A DNA stretch of 64,000 nt from Arthrobacter sp. MN05-02 (GTDB lineage: Bacteria; Actinomycetota; Actinomycetes; Actinomycetales; Micrococcaceae): positions 310,001 through 374,000 of the forward strand of contig AP018697.1 of the NCBI GenBank assembly GCA_004001285.1. Direction: 5' to 3'. The notes under the pieces were generated by a model, which worked only from the letters and a program-made list of their open reading frames with translations, was not told the origin of the DNA and did not search any database. The translations under genes and the position numbers were made by a program. Below, piece by piece: positions 50,843 through 59,020 of this stretch. Numbering within the stretch: the first letter of the stretch is position 1; each line of letters begins with the position of its first letter.

Positions 50843-52162
50843 CTAGTTGTTCACGACGCGGTCGTTGAGGAGCTGGATGGCTTCGCTCCAGGCCTCGTCG
50901 GCTGTGCCTTCACCGGAGTCGAGGATCTTCAGGGCCGGCGCGAAGACGTTCTCCTGGATCTCCGAGTCCTGCGGGCCCTTGAACTGGGCCACGACGCCTT
51001 CGGCGCGCGATGCGAAGATCTCGCCGTACGGAGCGTCGTTGAAGAGCTCGTTCGGGACGGCTGCCTCGACGATCTCCGCCTGGGCGTCCAGGGTGCTCGG
51101 GAAGTTGTTCGCGGCTGCGGACTGCTTGACCATCTGTTCGGGGTCGGTCAGCCACTGGGCGAGCTTGGCGGCCTCGGCGGGGTGCTCGGAACTCTCGGGG
51201 ACGGAGAGGAAGGCTCCTCCCCAGTTGGATGCTCCGCCCGGGAAGACATCGGCGACGTCCCATCCGGTCTCGGGGCCGCCACCGGCGGCTTCCAGCTGCT
51301 CCTTGATGGTGCCGAGCATCCAGGCGGGGCAGACGTGGACTGCGAAGGAGCCGTCCACGAAGGCCTTGCCCTTGCCCCAGTCGAACTGCTTCTGGTTGGC
51401 GGACAGGCCGTCGGCGGTGCCGGCGGCGAGGAGGTCGAACTGGGCGCGCATCGCCTCGTTGCCCTCGATGTTCAGCTCGCCGTCGGCGGTGTAGTAGCCC
51501 TCGTCCATCTGGTTCACCATGGAGTTCCAGACGAAGGCGGACTGGTCGTACCAGGCCTTGCCCGTGGTCTCGTGGTACTGGCGGCCGAGGTCGAAGTAGG
51601 TCTCCCAGGTGGCGTCGTCGCCTCCGAAGAGTTCGGCGACCTCCTTCCGATCGGTGGGCAGTCCCGCTGCCTCGAAGAGCTCCTGGTTGTAGCACAGCGC
51701 CTGGGGCCCGATATCCGTACCGAGACCGATCACGCGGCCCTCGGGATCGGTGCCCTGCTCGAACTTCCAGTCCACCCAGTTGTCCTTGATGTCCGCGGCG
51801 CCGTACTCGTTGAGGTCCACGAACTGGTCGGACACCTCCATGATGGAGCCGAGCCAGCCCTCCTCGACGGCCACGACGTCGCTCAGCCCGGAACCGGCCG
51901 CGAGCTTGGTGAACGCGTCGACGCGTGCGTTGGCGCTGCCGTCGATGTTGGTCGCCTCGATGGTTACGCCGGGGTTCTGCTCTTCGTATTCGGCGTACAG
52001 ATCGTCGTAGCCGAACTGTCCGAAGGTGGTGACGGTGAGGTTGACGGGGTTGTCGGCACTGGCCGGCTCGTCACTCCCGCCTCCGCTGCAACCCGAGGCC
52101 ACGATGGCCAGGGAGGCGACGCCGGCGAGGGCTGTGATTTTCCTGAGTCGCGAGAATTCCAC
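50843..52162 (-). CDS. cebE: Cellobiose/beta-glucoside-binding lipoprotein
   Basis: The 439-residue product has a lipoprotein signal ending VASGC (about residue 25). Mature segments SGLSDVVAVEEGWLG, NWVDWKFEQGTDPEGRVIGLGTDIGPQALCYNQELFEAAGLPTDRKEV and NWGGAFLSVPESSEHPAEAAKLAQWLTDPEQ closely resemble Streptomyces CebE, which binds cellobiose and cellotriose. GTG 52162 has AAAGGAG 6 nt upstream. It is the first gene of cebE-F-G-bglC-cebR-Gfo. Ligand is inferred from this similarity and the GH1 neighbour. Confidence 0.87.
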   Translation of the reverse strand: MEFSRLRKITALAGVASLAIVASGCSGGGSDEPASADNPVNLTVTTFGQFGYDDLYAEYEEQNPGVTIEATNIDGSANARVDAFTKLAAGSGLSDVVAVEEGWLGSIMEVSDQFVDLNEYGAADIKDNWVDWKFEQGTDPEGRVIGLGTDIGPQALCYNQELFEAAGLPTDRKEVAELFGGDDATWETYFDLGRQYHETTGKAWYDQSAFVWNSMVNQMDEGYYTADGELNIEGNEAMRAQFDLLAAGTADGLSANQKQFDWGKGKAFVDGSFAVHVCPAWMLGTIKEQLEAAGGGPETGWDVADVFPGGASNWGGAFLSVPESSEHPAEAAKLAQWLTDPEQMVKQSAAANNFPSTLDAQAEIVEAAVPNELFNDAPYGEIFASRAEGVVAQFKGPQDSEIQENVFAPALKILDSGEGTADEAWSEAIQLLNDRVVNN

Positions 52163-52204
52163 GATCACTCCTTTGTGTGTGTGAGCGATGTACGCCGACC
52201 GGCG

Positions 52205-52218
52205 AGAGAGCGCTCTCT
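52205..52218. promoter_or_regulatory. CebR-type operator, proximal
   Basis: AGAGAGCGCTCTCT is a perfect 14-bp palindrome downstream of the ceb promoter, in the leader. Its core GAGCGCTC equals the core of the Streptomyces CebR box. Confidence 0.8.
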
Positions 52219-52231
52219 GGGATGTGGAACC

Positions 52232-52260
52232 ACTGTATGTGCGGAAGGTCACACCGTCAA
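52232..52260 (-). promoter_or_regulatory. Promoter of the ceb-type operon
   Basis: On the minus strand TTGACG (52260-52255) and TACAGT (52237-52232) are separated by 17 nt. The promoter lies exactly between the two operators; the distal one touches the -35 box. Confidence 0.8.
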
Positions 52261-52273
52261 GAGAGCGCTCTCT
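52260..52273. promoter_or_regulatory. CebR-type operator, distal
   Basis: An identical AGAGAGCGCTCTCT palindrome, 55 bp centre-to-centre from the proximal copy, adjoining the -35 box. Confidence 0.8.
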
Positions 52274-52343
52274 CGAGTCTCGACCAATGAGACTTACCGA
52301 GGACGACGGGGTTTTGCCGGCGCGGCGGCCCCCCCCCGCACGA

Positions 52344-52379
52344 CTCTGCCCACCCCGGTAGGCATCGGGGTGGGCAGAG
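52344..52379 (-). terminator. Terminator of the seven-gene sugar operon
   Basis: CTCTGCCCACCCCG and CGGGGTGGGCAGAG form a perfect 14-bp stem with an 8-nt loop, 32 nt past the last stop codon of the operon. A C9 run (52329-52337) lies just beyond it on the plus strand. No T-run. Confidence 0.75.
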
Positions 52380-52411
52380 AAGAAAGGACTGCGGCTGAGG
52401 GCGAGGAGTCC

Positions 52412-53410
52412 CTACTGGCTGAAAGCGGCGTCGAAGGAGGTCTCCGACGGTGCGAAATCGAAGCGCTTCAGGAAGGCGAGGGCCTCCGGTGCCCCCTGCA
52501 ACCGGTCCATGCCGGCGTCCTCCCATTCCACGGAGATGGGGCCGGTGTATCCGATGGCCGTCAGGGCGCGGAAGCTGTCCTCCCAGGGCACGTCACCGCG
52601 GCCCGTCGAGACGAAGTCCCAGCCGCGACGGGGGTCGCCCCAGGCGAGGTGCGAGGAGAGGATGCCGTTGCGGCCTCCGCCCATGCGCATCTTGGTGTCC
52701 TTGCAGTCCACGTGGTAGATCCGGTCCTTGAAGTCCGAGATGAAGGCCACCGGATCGATCTGCTGCCACAGGAAATGGCTCGGATCCCAGTTCAGGCCGA
52801 AGGCGGGGCGATGCCCGATGGCCTCGAGGGTGCGCTGCGTGGACCAGTAGTCGTAGGCGATCTCGGAGGGGTGGACCTCGTGGGCGAAGCGGACCCCGCA
52901 CTCGTCGAAGACGTCGAGGATCGGGTTCCAGCGGTCCGCGAAGTCCTGGTAGCCGGCGTCGATCGTGGCCGCGGGGACCGGTGGGAACATGGCCACGTAC
53001 TGCCAGATCGAGGAGCCGGTGAAGCCGACGACGGTGTCCACGCCGAGCTTCCTCGCGAGCCGCGCCGTCAACTTCATCTCCTCCGCTGCCCGACGGCGCA
53101 CACCCTCCGGGTCGCCGTCGCCCCAGACCTTCGGGCCGATGATCGCCTGGTGGCGGAAGTCGATCGGGTCGTCGCAGACGGCCTGGCCCTTGAGGTGGTT
53201 CGAGATGGCCCAGACCTTCAGCCCGTTGCGCTCGAGGATGTCGAGCCGGTCCTGGATGTAGGCGTCGTCGTCCCAGCGCCAGGCGTCGAGATGGTCGCCC
53301 GAGACGGCGATCTCGAGTCCGTCGTAGCCCCACCGGCCGGCGAGCTCGGCGACCTTCTCGAACGGGAGGTCGGCCCATTGGCCGGTGAACAGGGTGAAGT
53401 TGCGGGTCAT
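52412..53410 (-). CDS. Sugar isomerase/epimerase-like TIM-barrel protein (last gene of the operon)
   Basis: The 332-residue product is a xylose-isomerase-like TIM barrel. Likely metal ligands are in FAHEVHPSEIAYDYW (Glu/His), LNWDPSHFLWQQ (Asp/His), YHVDCKDTKM (His/Asp) and ISVEWEDAGMD (Glu). Such proteins include epimerases, 3-keto-sugar eliminases (LgdB) and C-glycoside deglycosidases; the sequence does not decide between them. Together with the Gfo/Idh/MocA neighbour an oxidise-then-eliminate role is plausible. ATG 53410 follows AAGGAG. A strong hairpin ends the operon after it. Confidence 0.82.
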   Translation of the reverse strand: MTRNFTLFTGQWADLPFEKVAELAGRWGYDGLEIAVSGDHLDAWRWDDDAYIQDRLDILERNGLKVWAISNHLKGQAVCDDPIDFRHQAIIGPKVWGDGDPEGVRRRAAEEMKLTARLARKLGVDTVVGFTGSSIWQYVAMFPPVPAATIDAGYQDFADRWNPILDVFDECGVRFAHEVHPSEIAYDYWSTQRTLEAIGHRPAFGLNWDPSHFLWQQIDPVAFISDFKDRIYHVDCKDTKMRMGGGRNGILSSHLAWGDPRRGWDFVSTGRGDVPWEDSFRALTAIGYTGPISVEWEDAGMDRLQGAPEALAFLKRFDFAPSETSFDAAFSQ

Positions 53411-53483
53411 GCAGGCTCCTTGGCTGGGTGGTCCGGTGGGTGTGGTGGCGGTAGGGCGGCGGACCGCGGTGGGGTCGGTGCGG

Positions 53484-54653
53484 TCAGGGTCGGACGACGG
53501 CGCTCGCGCTCGCCGCGCTCGCCTCCAGCGCACCGAGGACCTGCTGCACCCTCAGGCCGTCCTCGAACGAGGGCGAGGGGGCGCGGTTGCTGCGGACGGC
53601 GTCGAGGAAGTCGGCGGCCTGGCTGGTGAACGAGGAGTCCCACCCGAGGGTGTGCCCCGCCGGCCACCACGCGGCGAGGTAGGGGTGCTGCGGCTCGGTC
53701 ACGAGGACGCGGGTGAAGCCCTGCTCCGTGCCGGGGGCGTCGGAGGCGAAGTACTCGAGCTCGTTGAGCCGTTCGAGGTCGAACCGGAGCGCTCCGCGGG
53801 AGCCGTACACCTCGATCTGCAGGGCGTTCTTCCGCCCGGCGGCGAAGCGCGAGACCTCCAGGCTGACGATGGCGCCCGATGCCGTGTGCAGGGTGGCCCA
53901 CGCGGCGTCGTCGACCGTGACGGGTTCCGGCCCGTCCGGGCCCGGCCGTTCCGTCACGAAGGTGTTCACGGTGCCGGAGACCCCGACCACCTGCGCGTCG
54001 AGGAGGAAGTGGACCTGGTCGACGGCGTGGGAGGCGAGGTCGCCGAGCGCGCCCGAGCCGGCGGTCTCCTTCCGGAGGCGCCAGGTCATCGGTGCCCGTT
54101 CGTCCGCGAGCCAGTCCTGCAGGTAGCTGATGCGGACCTGCCGCACGTCACCCAGACGGCCGTCGGCGATCATCGCCCGTGCCTGCGCGAGGGCGGGCAG
54201 CCTGCGGTAGTTGAAGGCGACCATCGACTGGACACCGCGTTCGCGGGCGGCCGCGGCGACGGCCGCGAGTTCCTCCGCCTCCGCGACGGTGTTGGCCAGG
54301 GGTTTCTCGAGCAGCACGTGCTTTCCGGCCTGCAGCGCCGCGATGGCCTGTTCGGCGTGGAGGTGGCCGGGCGTGCAGATGTCGACGATGTGGATGTCGT
54401 CCCGCTCCAGGACGGAGCGCCAGTCCGTCGTGCTCTCCTGCCACCCGTACCGGCGTGCGGCTTCCTCCACCTGCGCCGCGTCCCGTCCCACGATGACCTT
54501 CTGCTCGATCGCGGGCGAGTCGTAGAAGGAGCCGACGTTCCGCCAGGCGTTCGAGTGGGCCTTCCCCATGAAGGAGTAGCCGAGGACGGCGACGCCCAGG
54601 GTGTCGGTCCGGGAACCTGCGGCGTCGGAGGGAGCCGGCACGGTGGTCGTCAT
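53484..54653 (-). CDS. Gfo/Idh/MocA-family sugar dehydrogenase, LgdA-like
   Basis: The 389-residue product has GVAVLGYSFMGKAHSNAWRNV (Rossmann, about residue 20), VVDICTPGHLHAEQAIAALQAGKHVLLEKPLANT-type text with the catalytic Lys, VAFNYRRLPALAQAR and GSGALGDLASHAVDQVHFLL. MGKAHS, AFNYRR, YLQDW and the closing PSFEDG are shared with levoglucosan dehydrogenase LgdA, which oxidises C3 of a glycoside with NAD+. It overlaps the preceding TIM-barrel gene by 4 nt. AAGGAGA precedes the ATG. The precise substrate is unknown. Confidence 0.85.
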   Translation of the reverse strand: MTTTVPAPSDAAGSRTDTLGVAVLGYSFMGKAHSNAWRNVGSFYDSPAIEQKVIVGRDAAQVEEAARRYGWQESTTDWRSVLERDDIHIVDICTPGHLHAEQAIAALQAGKHVLLEKPLANTVAEAEELAAVAAAARERGVQSMVAFNYRRLPALAQARAMIADGRLGDVRQVRISYLQDWLADERAPMTWRLRKETAGSGALGDLASHAVDQVHFLLDAQVVGVSGTVNTFVTERPGPDGPEPVTVDDAAWATLHTASGAIVSLEVSRFAAGRKNALQIEVYGSRGALRFDLERLNELEYFASDAPGTEQGFTRVLVTEPQHPYLAAWWPAGHTLGWDSSFTSQAADFLDAVRSNRAPSPSFEDGLRVQQVLGALEASAASASAVVRP

Positions 54654-55558
54654 GGTGTTTCTCCTTGATGGGCCAGGGCGGCCCGGGACTGGGATGGATC
54701 GGTGCGGCGGAGGAAGGCCAGGCCCCCCTCCGCCAACTGGTCCTGCGACGGCGCCAGGGGGCGCCAGACGGCTGCGGCCGTGGCGATGCTCGCGTTGTGC
54801 GCGGTGAAGCTCTCGATGTTCAGCGGTCCGCGGTACTGCACATCGTCGAGGGCGGCGAACACGCCCGGCCAATCCGTCTGGTCCCCGCCGGGTGCACCGC
54901 GGTCGTTGCCGCAGACCTGGAGGTGGACCAGGTGCGGTCCGGCTGCCCGGATGGCATCGGCGGACGACCTTTCCTCGATATTCAGATGATAGGTGTCGAG
55001 CGCGAGTCCCACGCCCCGCCCGAGCAGCGGCTGCAATATCTCGAGGGCCTGCTCCACCGTGTTGACGAGCGAGGTCTCGTACCGGTTCAGCGGCTCGATG
55101 CCGAGGACCACGCCGGCCTCGACCGCGCGGTCGGCCACGGGGGCGAGGTTGTCCCGCAGCTCGGCGCAGGCGGCGGCGCGTCCGTCGTCGTCCATCCGCC
55201 AGAGCCGGCCCGTGTGCGCGTAGAAGGGGCCGCACACGCTCGCGGCACCGACGGCGGCGGCGAGGTCGATGCAGTCCTGGAGGTAGCGCTGGGTCGACCG
55301 GATGGTGGCCTCCGGGGCGCCCACCAGCTCCCGGCCGGGTGCCATGGCCCCGACGATCGTGGGTACCAGGCCGGTCTCGGCCAGGATGTCGCGCAGCACC
55401 GGGGCGGTGAGGTCCCCCGCGTTCTCGAGGGGGACCTCCACGCCGTCGAAACCCATTCCGGCGATCCGCCGCAGGAGGGGAGGCAGGTCCGCGTCCGTCA
55501 GCGGGGATGTCCAGACCCACGTGTTGATCCCGAGGGTGCGGGCGATGCCGTCGTCCAC
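54650..55558 (-). CDS. Sugar epimerase-like TIM-barrel protein (second in operon)
   Basis: The 302-residue product resembles D-psicose/D-tagatose 3-epimerases: GFDGVEVPLENAGDL at the N-terminus, LGIEPLNRYETSLVNT (metal Glu), LALDTYHLNIEER (metal Asp/His), LVHLQVCGNDRG (His) and LNIESFTAHNAS (metal Glu). It differs clearly from the other TIM barrel of the operon. GTG 55558 follows GGAAGGAGG. It would epimerise or eliminate on an imported sugar or its 3-keto form; inferred. Confidence 0.85.
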   Translation of the reverse strand: MDDGIARTLGINTWVWTSPLTDADLPPLLRRIAGMGFDGVEVPLENAGDLTAPVLRDILAETGLVPTIVGAMAPGRELVGAPEATIRSTQRYLQDCIDLAAAVGAASVCGPFYAHTGRLWRMDDDGRAAACAELRDNLAPVADRAVEAGVVLGIEPLNRYETSLVNTVEQALEILQPLLGRGVGLALDTYHLNIEERSSADAIRAAGPHLVHLQVCGNDRGAPGGDQTDWPGVFAALDDVQYRGPLNIESFTAHNASIATAAAVWRPLAPSQDQLAEGGLAFLRRTDPSQSRAALAHQGETP

Positions 55559-55602
55559 GGTCCTGCCTCCTTCCGTTCCGTCCCCTGGTGATGCGGCGGG
55601 CG

Positions 55603-56844
55603 TCAGGGGATCTGGCGGTCCTGCCAGACCTCCGGGTAGCCGGGGAGGTCCTCTCCGCCGAACTTGGCGTAGTGGCCGTCCGGCATGCCCTCGTTGGCGG
55701 TCAGGAACTCACCGCGTTGGTCCTCGGTGATCGGCGACTGGGGCAGGACCCATTCCGCGGGGACCTCTTCGCCGGCGAAGATCTTCTCCAGCGCGAGCAG
55801 CGGGGTGCGCCACTGGAAGTTCGAGTACACCGGTGCCAGCGCGTCGATGCCCGTCTCGTCCCACTTGCGCAGGAAGCTCATCTCGTCCTCGCCCGTCATG
55901 ACCGGGAGATCGGCTCCGGCGTCCTCGAACGCCTCGATCGCGGCGACGGCGCCGTCACCGGCGTCCATCCAGACGCCCTGCACGTCACCGGTGGCGAGTT
56001 CGTCCGAGATGATCGACTTGATCTCCACCGGATCGGCGCCGGTGAAGTAGTCCACCGCTTCGATGCCGTTCTCCTCGAAGATGCGCTCGGCCGCGGCCCA
56101 GCGCTGTTCCAGGACGTCGACGCCCGGCAGGATCCGCAGGGCCACCACCTTGTCGCCCTCACCGAGGCGCTCGCTGAGGAACTCCGCCGTGTCGATACCC
56201 CAGGCGAAGCCGCCGATCGGGTGGATGAAGGTCACGGCGCAGTCGGTCTGGACGCCACGGTCGAACACGATCACGGGCTTGCCGGTCTCGCACGCGCGCT
56301 CGACGGCGGGCGTCATGGCTGCCGTCGAGTTCGGGGAGATGATGAAGGCGTCGCAGTTCCCCTCGGCGATGAAGTAGTCGATGTCCGCGATCTGGGTGTT
56401 GTCGTCGTCCTGCGCGTCGCGCGTCTCCATCTCGGAGATGACGCCGGAGTCCTGCAGCACCTGGAGCTGCTGGTTCATGGTGATCCAGCCCGTCTGCCGC
56501 CACGGGTTCGAGATCGACGCGTTGGAGAAGCAGGCCTTCTGCGGTCCCTCGGCCGCGAAGGCGGAGGTGTCCTTCATCTCGCCGTCGATGTACTGCAGGT
56601 ACGGCTGCTCGGGGTCGCCCTCGAAGGTGGCCGAGCGCTGCTGGTCCTGCTCGTCGTAGACGGCCTGGTCGAACCATTCCGTGCTGTCCTCGCTGGGTTG
56701 GGCGGCGGCGGTCTCCTCGGCGACCGCGCTCTCCTCCGCGGCCGGCGGATTCTCGATGGACGAGTCGGTGGTGCAGGCGGTCAGGGCGAGCAGCGACGTC
56801 GCTGCGATCACCGTGACCTTGCCCAGGATGCTTCCACGCATCAT
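55603..56844 (-). CDS. Ribose-type ABC transporter substrate-binding lipoprotein
   Basis: The 413-residue product has a lipobox LTAC (Cys about 24), a Glu/Ala-rich linker and a type-1 periplasmic-binding fold: KACFSNASISNPWRQTGWITMNQQLQ, CDAFIISPNSTAAMTPAVERACETGKPVIVFDRGV and VQGVWMDAGDGAVAAIEAFEDAG. It is larger than ribose-binding proteins (about 300) and unusually acidic. Its ATG overlaps the permease stop as ATGA, with GGGAGG upstream; ATG 56841 is possible. The ligand is unknown. Confidence 0.85.
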   Translation of the reverse strand: MMRGSILGKVTVIAATSLLALTACTTDSSIENPPAAEESAVAEETAAAQPSEDSTEWFDQAVYDEQDQQRSATFEGDPEQPYLQYIDGEMKDTSAFAAEGPQKACFSNASISNPWRQTGWITMNQQLQVLQDSGVISEMETRDAQDDDNTQIADIDYFIAEGNCDAFIISPNSTAAMTPAVERACETGKPVIVFDRGVQTDCAVTFIHPIGGFAWGIDTAEFLSERLGEGDKVVALRILPGVDVLEQRWAAAERIFEENGIEAVDYFTGADPVEIKSIISDELATGDVQGVWMDAGDGAVAAIEAFEDAGADLPVMTGEDEMSFLRKWDETGIDALAPVYSNFQWRTPLLALEKIFAGEEVPAEWVLPQSPITEDQRGEFLTANEGMPDGHYAKFGGEDLPGYPEVWQDRQIP

Positions 56845-57935
56845 GTTCCTCCCTCATTGGTGCCCGGTGCGGGCTGCGGTGCTGTTATCGGACGGTGCTG
56901 GTCATGGGCCTGGGTGCTGGCGCCCCTGCGCTTGCGCTGCCAGTTCCGGGACGCCGCGGCGACGGCGACGATGATGATGGCGCCCTGCACGCTGTCGCGC
57001 CAGGTGGATTCGACGCCGAGGAAGTTCAGGAGCGTGAAGAGCAGTTCGAGGGCGAACGCGCCGGCGGCAGCGGACAGGACCCAGCCACGACCGCCGCCCA
57101 GCACCACGCCGCCGAGGACGACGGCGGTGATCGCGGTGAATTCGTAGCCCTGGCCCACCGACGGGTGGACTCCCGCATAGCCCACGAGGATCACGCCCGC
57201 CACGGTGGCCGCGAGGGAGGACAGCATGAAGGCCCGGGTCCGGACCCACCACACCGGCGCGCCGGTCAATGTGGCGGCGCGGTCGTTGTCGCCGACGGCG
57301 ACGAGGGTGCGCCCGTAGGGCCGGCGCATGAGCCAGAAGGCGGCGGCCGCGGTGGCGGCGAGGATGATCACGGGGTAGGGGAGGATCTCGAGGACGGGGA
57401 TGTCCCGGATACCGCCGCGGCCGATCTGCCGGAAGCTGTCGGCCGGGTTGCCGGTCGCGGCGCCGCCGGTCCAGTACAGCACCAGACCGAGCAGTGCGAG
57501 CATGGTCCCGAGGGTCACGATGAAACTCGGCACCTTCAGCAGGGTGGTGACGAGGCCGTTCACCAGCCCCACGAACGCCCCGAACGCGACCATCAGGAGC
57601 AGGACGGGGAGGGTGCGCGACTCGTCCTCGCCGACCAGGTTGCCGGCGATGATCACCTGGGCGGTGACCACCGATCCCATGGAGAGGTCGAACTCGCCGG
57701 AGACGATCACGAAGTACTGCCCGATCGCCGCGATGGCGATGGGGGCCGTACGGCCGATGAAGCGGATCAGGGAGCCCGGTTCGCCGAACGAGGGATTCGC
57801 CGCCAGGACGGCCGCCAGGAGGACGGCGACGAGGACGAAGATCGCCCCGCTCGGTGTGCGCAGCGCGCGGAGGACGCGCTCGCCGCGGGGGGAGCGGTTC
57901 TGCTGGAGGACGGCGCGTCCTGTGGCCACGCTCAT
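56841..57935 (-). CDS. Ribose-type ABC transporter permease 2
   Basis: The 364-residue membrane protein is of the RbsC type: GQYFVIVSGEFDLSMGSVVTAQVIIAGNL, the conserved loop LLKVPSFIVTLGTMLALLGLVLYWTGG and GAPVWWVRTRAFMLSSLAATVAGVIL. A basic hydrophilic tail of about 35 residues ends it. It overlaps both neighbours by 4 nt. It pairs with the preceding permease to form the channel. Confidence 0.88.
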   Translation of the reverse strand: MSVATGRAVLQQNRSPRGERVLRALRTPSGAIFVLVAVLLAAVLAANPSFGEPGSLIRFIGRTAPIAIAAIGQYFVIVSGEFDLSMGSVVTAQVIIAGNLVGEDESRTLPVLLLMVAFGAFVGLVNGLVTTLLKVPSFIVTLGTMLALLGLVLYWTGGAATGNPADSFRQIGRGGIRDIPVLEILPYPVIILAATAAAAFWLMRRPYGRTLVAVGDNDRAATLTGAPVWWVRTRAFMLSSLAATVAGVILVGYAGVHPSVGQGYEFTAITAVVLGGVVLGGGRGWVLSAAAGAFALELLFTLLNFLGVESTWRDSVQGAIIIVAVAAASRNWQRKRRGASTQAHDQHRPITAPQPAPGTNEGGT

Positions 57936-59020
57936 GCCGGTACCTCGTTCCGCATGCCCGGTCCTTCGCCCTTCGACGAGCCGTCCGGCCCTCCGGGCCT
58001 GCGCCGTGGTGTTCCGGGGCCCGCCGGCGTCCGGTCCTCGCCCTGGCGGACAGGGCCGCGGCCGAACCGGGCGGGGCGGTGGACGGTCCTGCGCCGCGCG
58101 TACACGGCCACGGACACGACGATCACGATGCCGCGGACCACGTCCTTGAGGAAGGGGTTGATCTGCAGCACGCTCATGATGTTGTCCAGCATGGCGAAGA
58201 TGAGGACGCCGCCCAGCGTGCCGATGAGCGAGCCCTTGCCGCCCGCGAGCAGTGTCCCGCCGAGGACGACGGCTGCGATCGACAGCAGGTCGTAGCCACC
58301 CTGCGAGCCGATGGTGGGGCTGCCGACGCCGAGGCGTGCCGCCAGCAGCAGGCCGGCGAGCCCTGCCAGGGTGGAGCAGATGACGTGCGCCGCGAGCACG
58401 GGTGTCCGGGTCCTGACGCCGGACATCCTCGCGACGGAGGCATCGCCCCCGACGGCGTAGATGGCGTGCCCGAGCCTCGTGCTGTTGAGCATGACGAGCA
58501 CGACGGCGGCACACGCGAGCATGATGAGCGTGGAGACGGGGACGGGGCCGATGCCCGTGGCCCCGATGAGGCGGAACGCGAGCGGTGCCTGGCCCGAGCT
58601 GCCCTGGTAGGTGGACCCGAGGTAGCCGCTGACGATCAGACCCATGCCCAGGGTGGCGATGAAGCCGTGCACCTTCAGCCCGGCCACCACGACACCGTTG
58701 GCCAGGCCGATCAGGGCGGAGACGAGGAGCGCCACGATCACGGCGGGCAGGATGTTCGCCGGCTGATTCGCCATGATTCCGGCACCGATGAGGCTCGACA
58801 GGCTGATCACGTAGGGGACCGAGAGATCGAGGCTTCCCACGAGGATGACGAGTGTCTGCCCGATGGCGATGAACCCGAGGATGCTCGTCCCGGTCAGGAT
58901 GTCCGAGATGTTGCCGGTGCTGAAGAAGCTCCGGCCGGTGGAACCCACGAGGACGATTCCCGCGACGACGGTCACCAGGGCCACGAGGTAGACGATGTTC
59001 GTCGAGCTCAGGCGCCTCAT
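57932..59020 (-). CDS. Ribose-type ABC transporter permease 1
   Basis: The 362-residue protein is also RbsC-like: GFIAIGQTLVILVGSLDLSVPYVISLSSLIGAGI, GLKVHGFIATLGMGLIVSGYLGS and VYAVGG-type text (AIYAVGGDASVARMSGV). Its C-terminal 60 residues are hydrophilic and rich in Arg/Pro/Gly, probably disordered. It overlaps the ATPase gene by 4 nt, so the four transport genes are translated as a coupled block. Confidence 0.88.
   Translation of the reverse strand: MRRLSSTNIVYLVALVTVVAGIVLVGSTGRSFFSTGNISDILTGTSILGFIAIGQTLVILVGSLDLSVPYVISLSSLIGAGIMANQPANILPAVIVALLVSALIGLANGVVVAGLKVHGFIATLGMGLIVSGYLGSTYQGSSGQAPLAFRLIGATGIGPVPVSTLIMLACAAVVLVMLNSTRLGHAIYAVGGDASVARMSGVRTRTPVLAAHVICSTLAGLAGLLLAARLGVGSPTIGSQGGYDLLSIAAVVLGGTLLAGGKGSLIGTLGGVLIFAMLDNIMSVLQINPFLKDVVRGIVIVVSVAVYARRRTVHRPARFGRGPVRQGEDRTPAGPGTPRRRPGGPDGSSKGEGPGMRNEVPA

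Noticed and set aside
52329..52337. C9 homopolymer as a phase-variable switch
   Set aside because: It lies beyond the operon terminator and outside any coding frame or promoter box, so changing its length would alter no visible gene.
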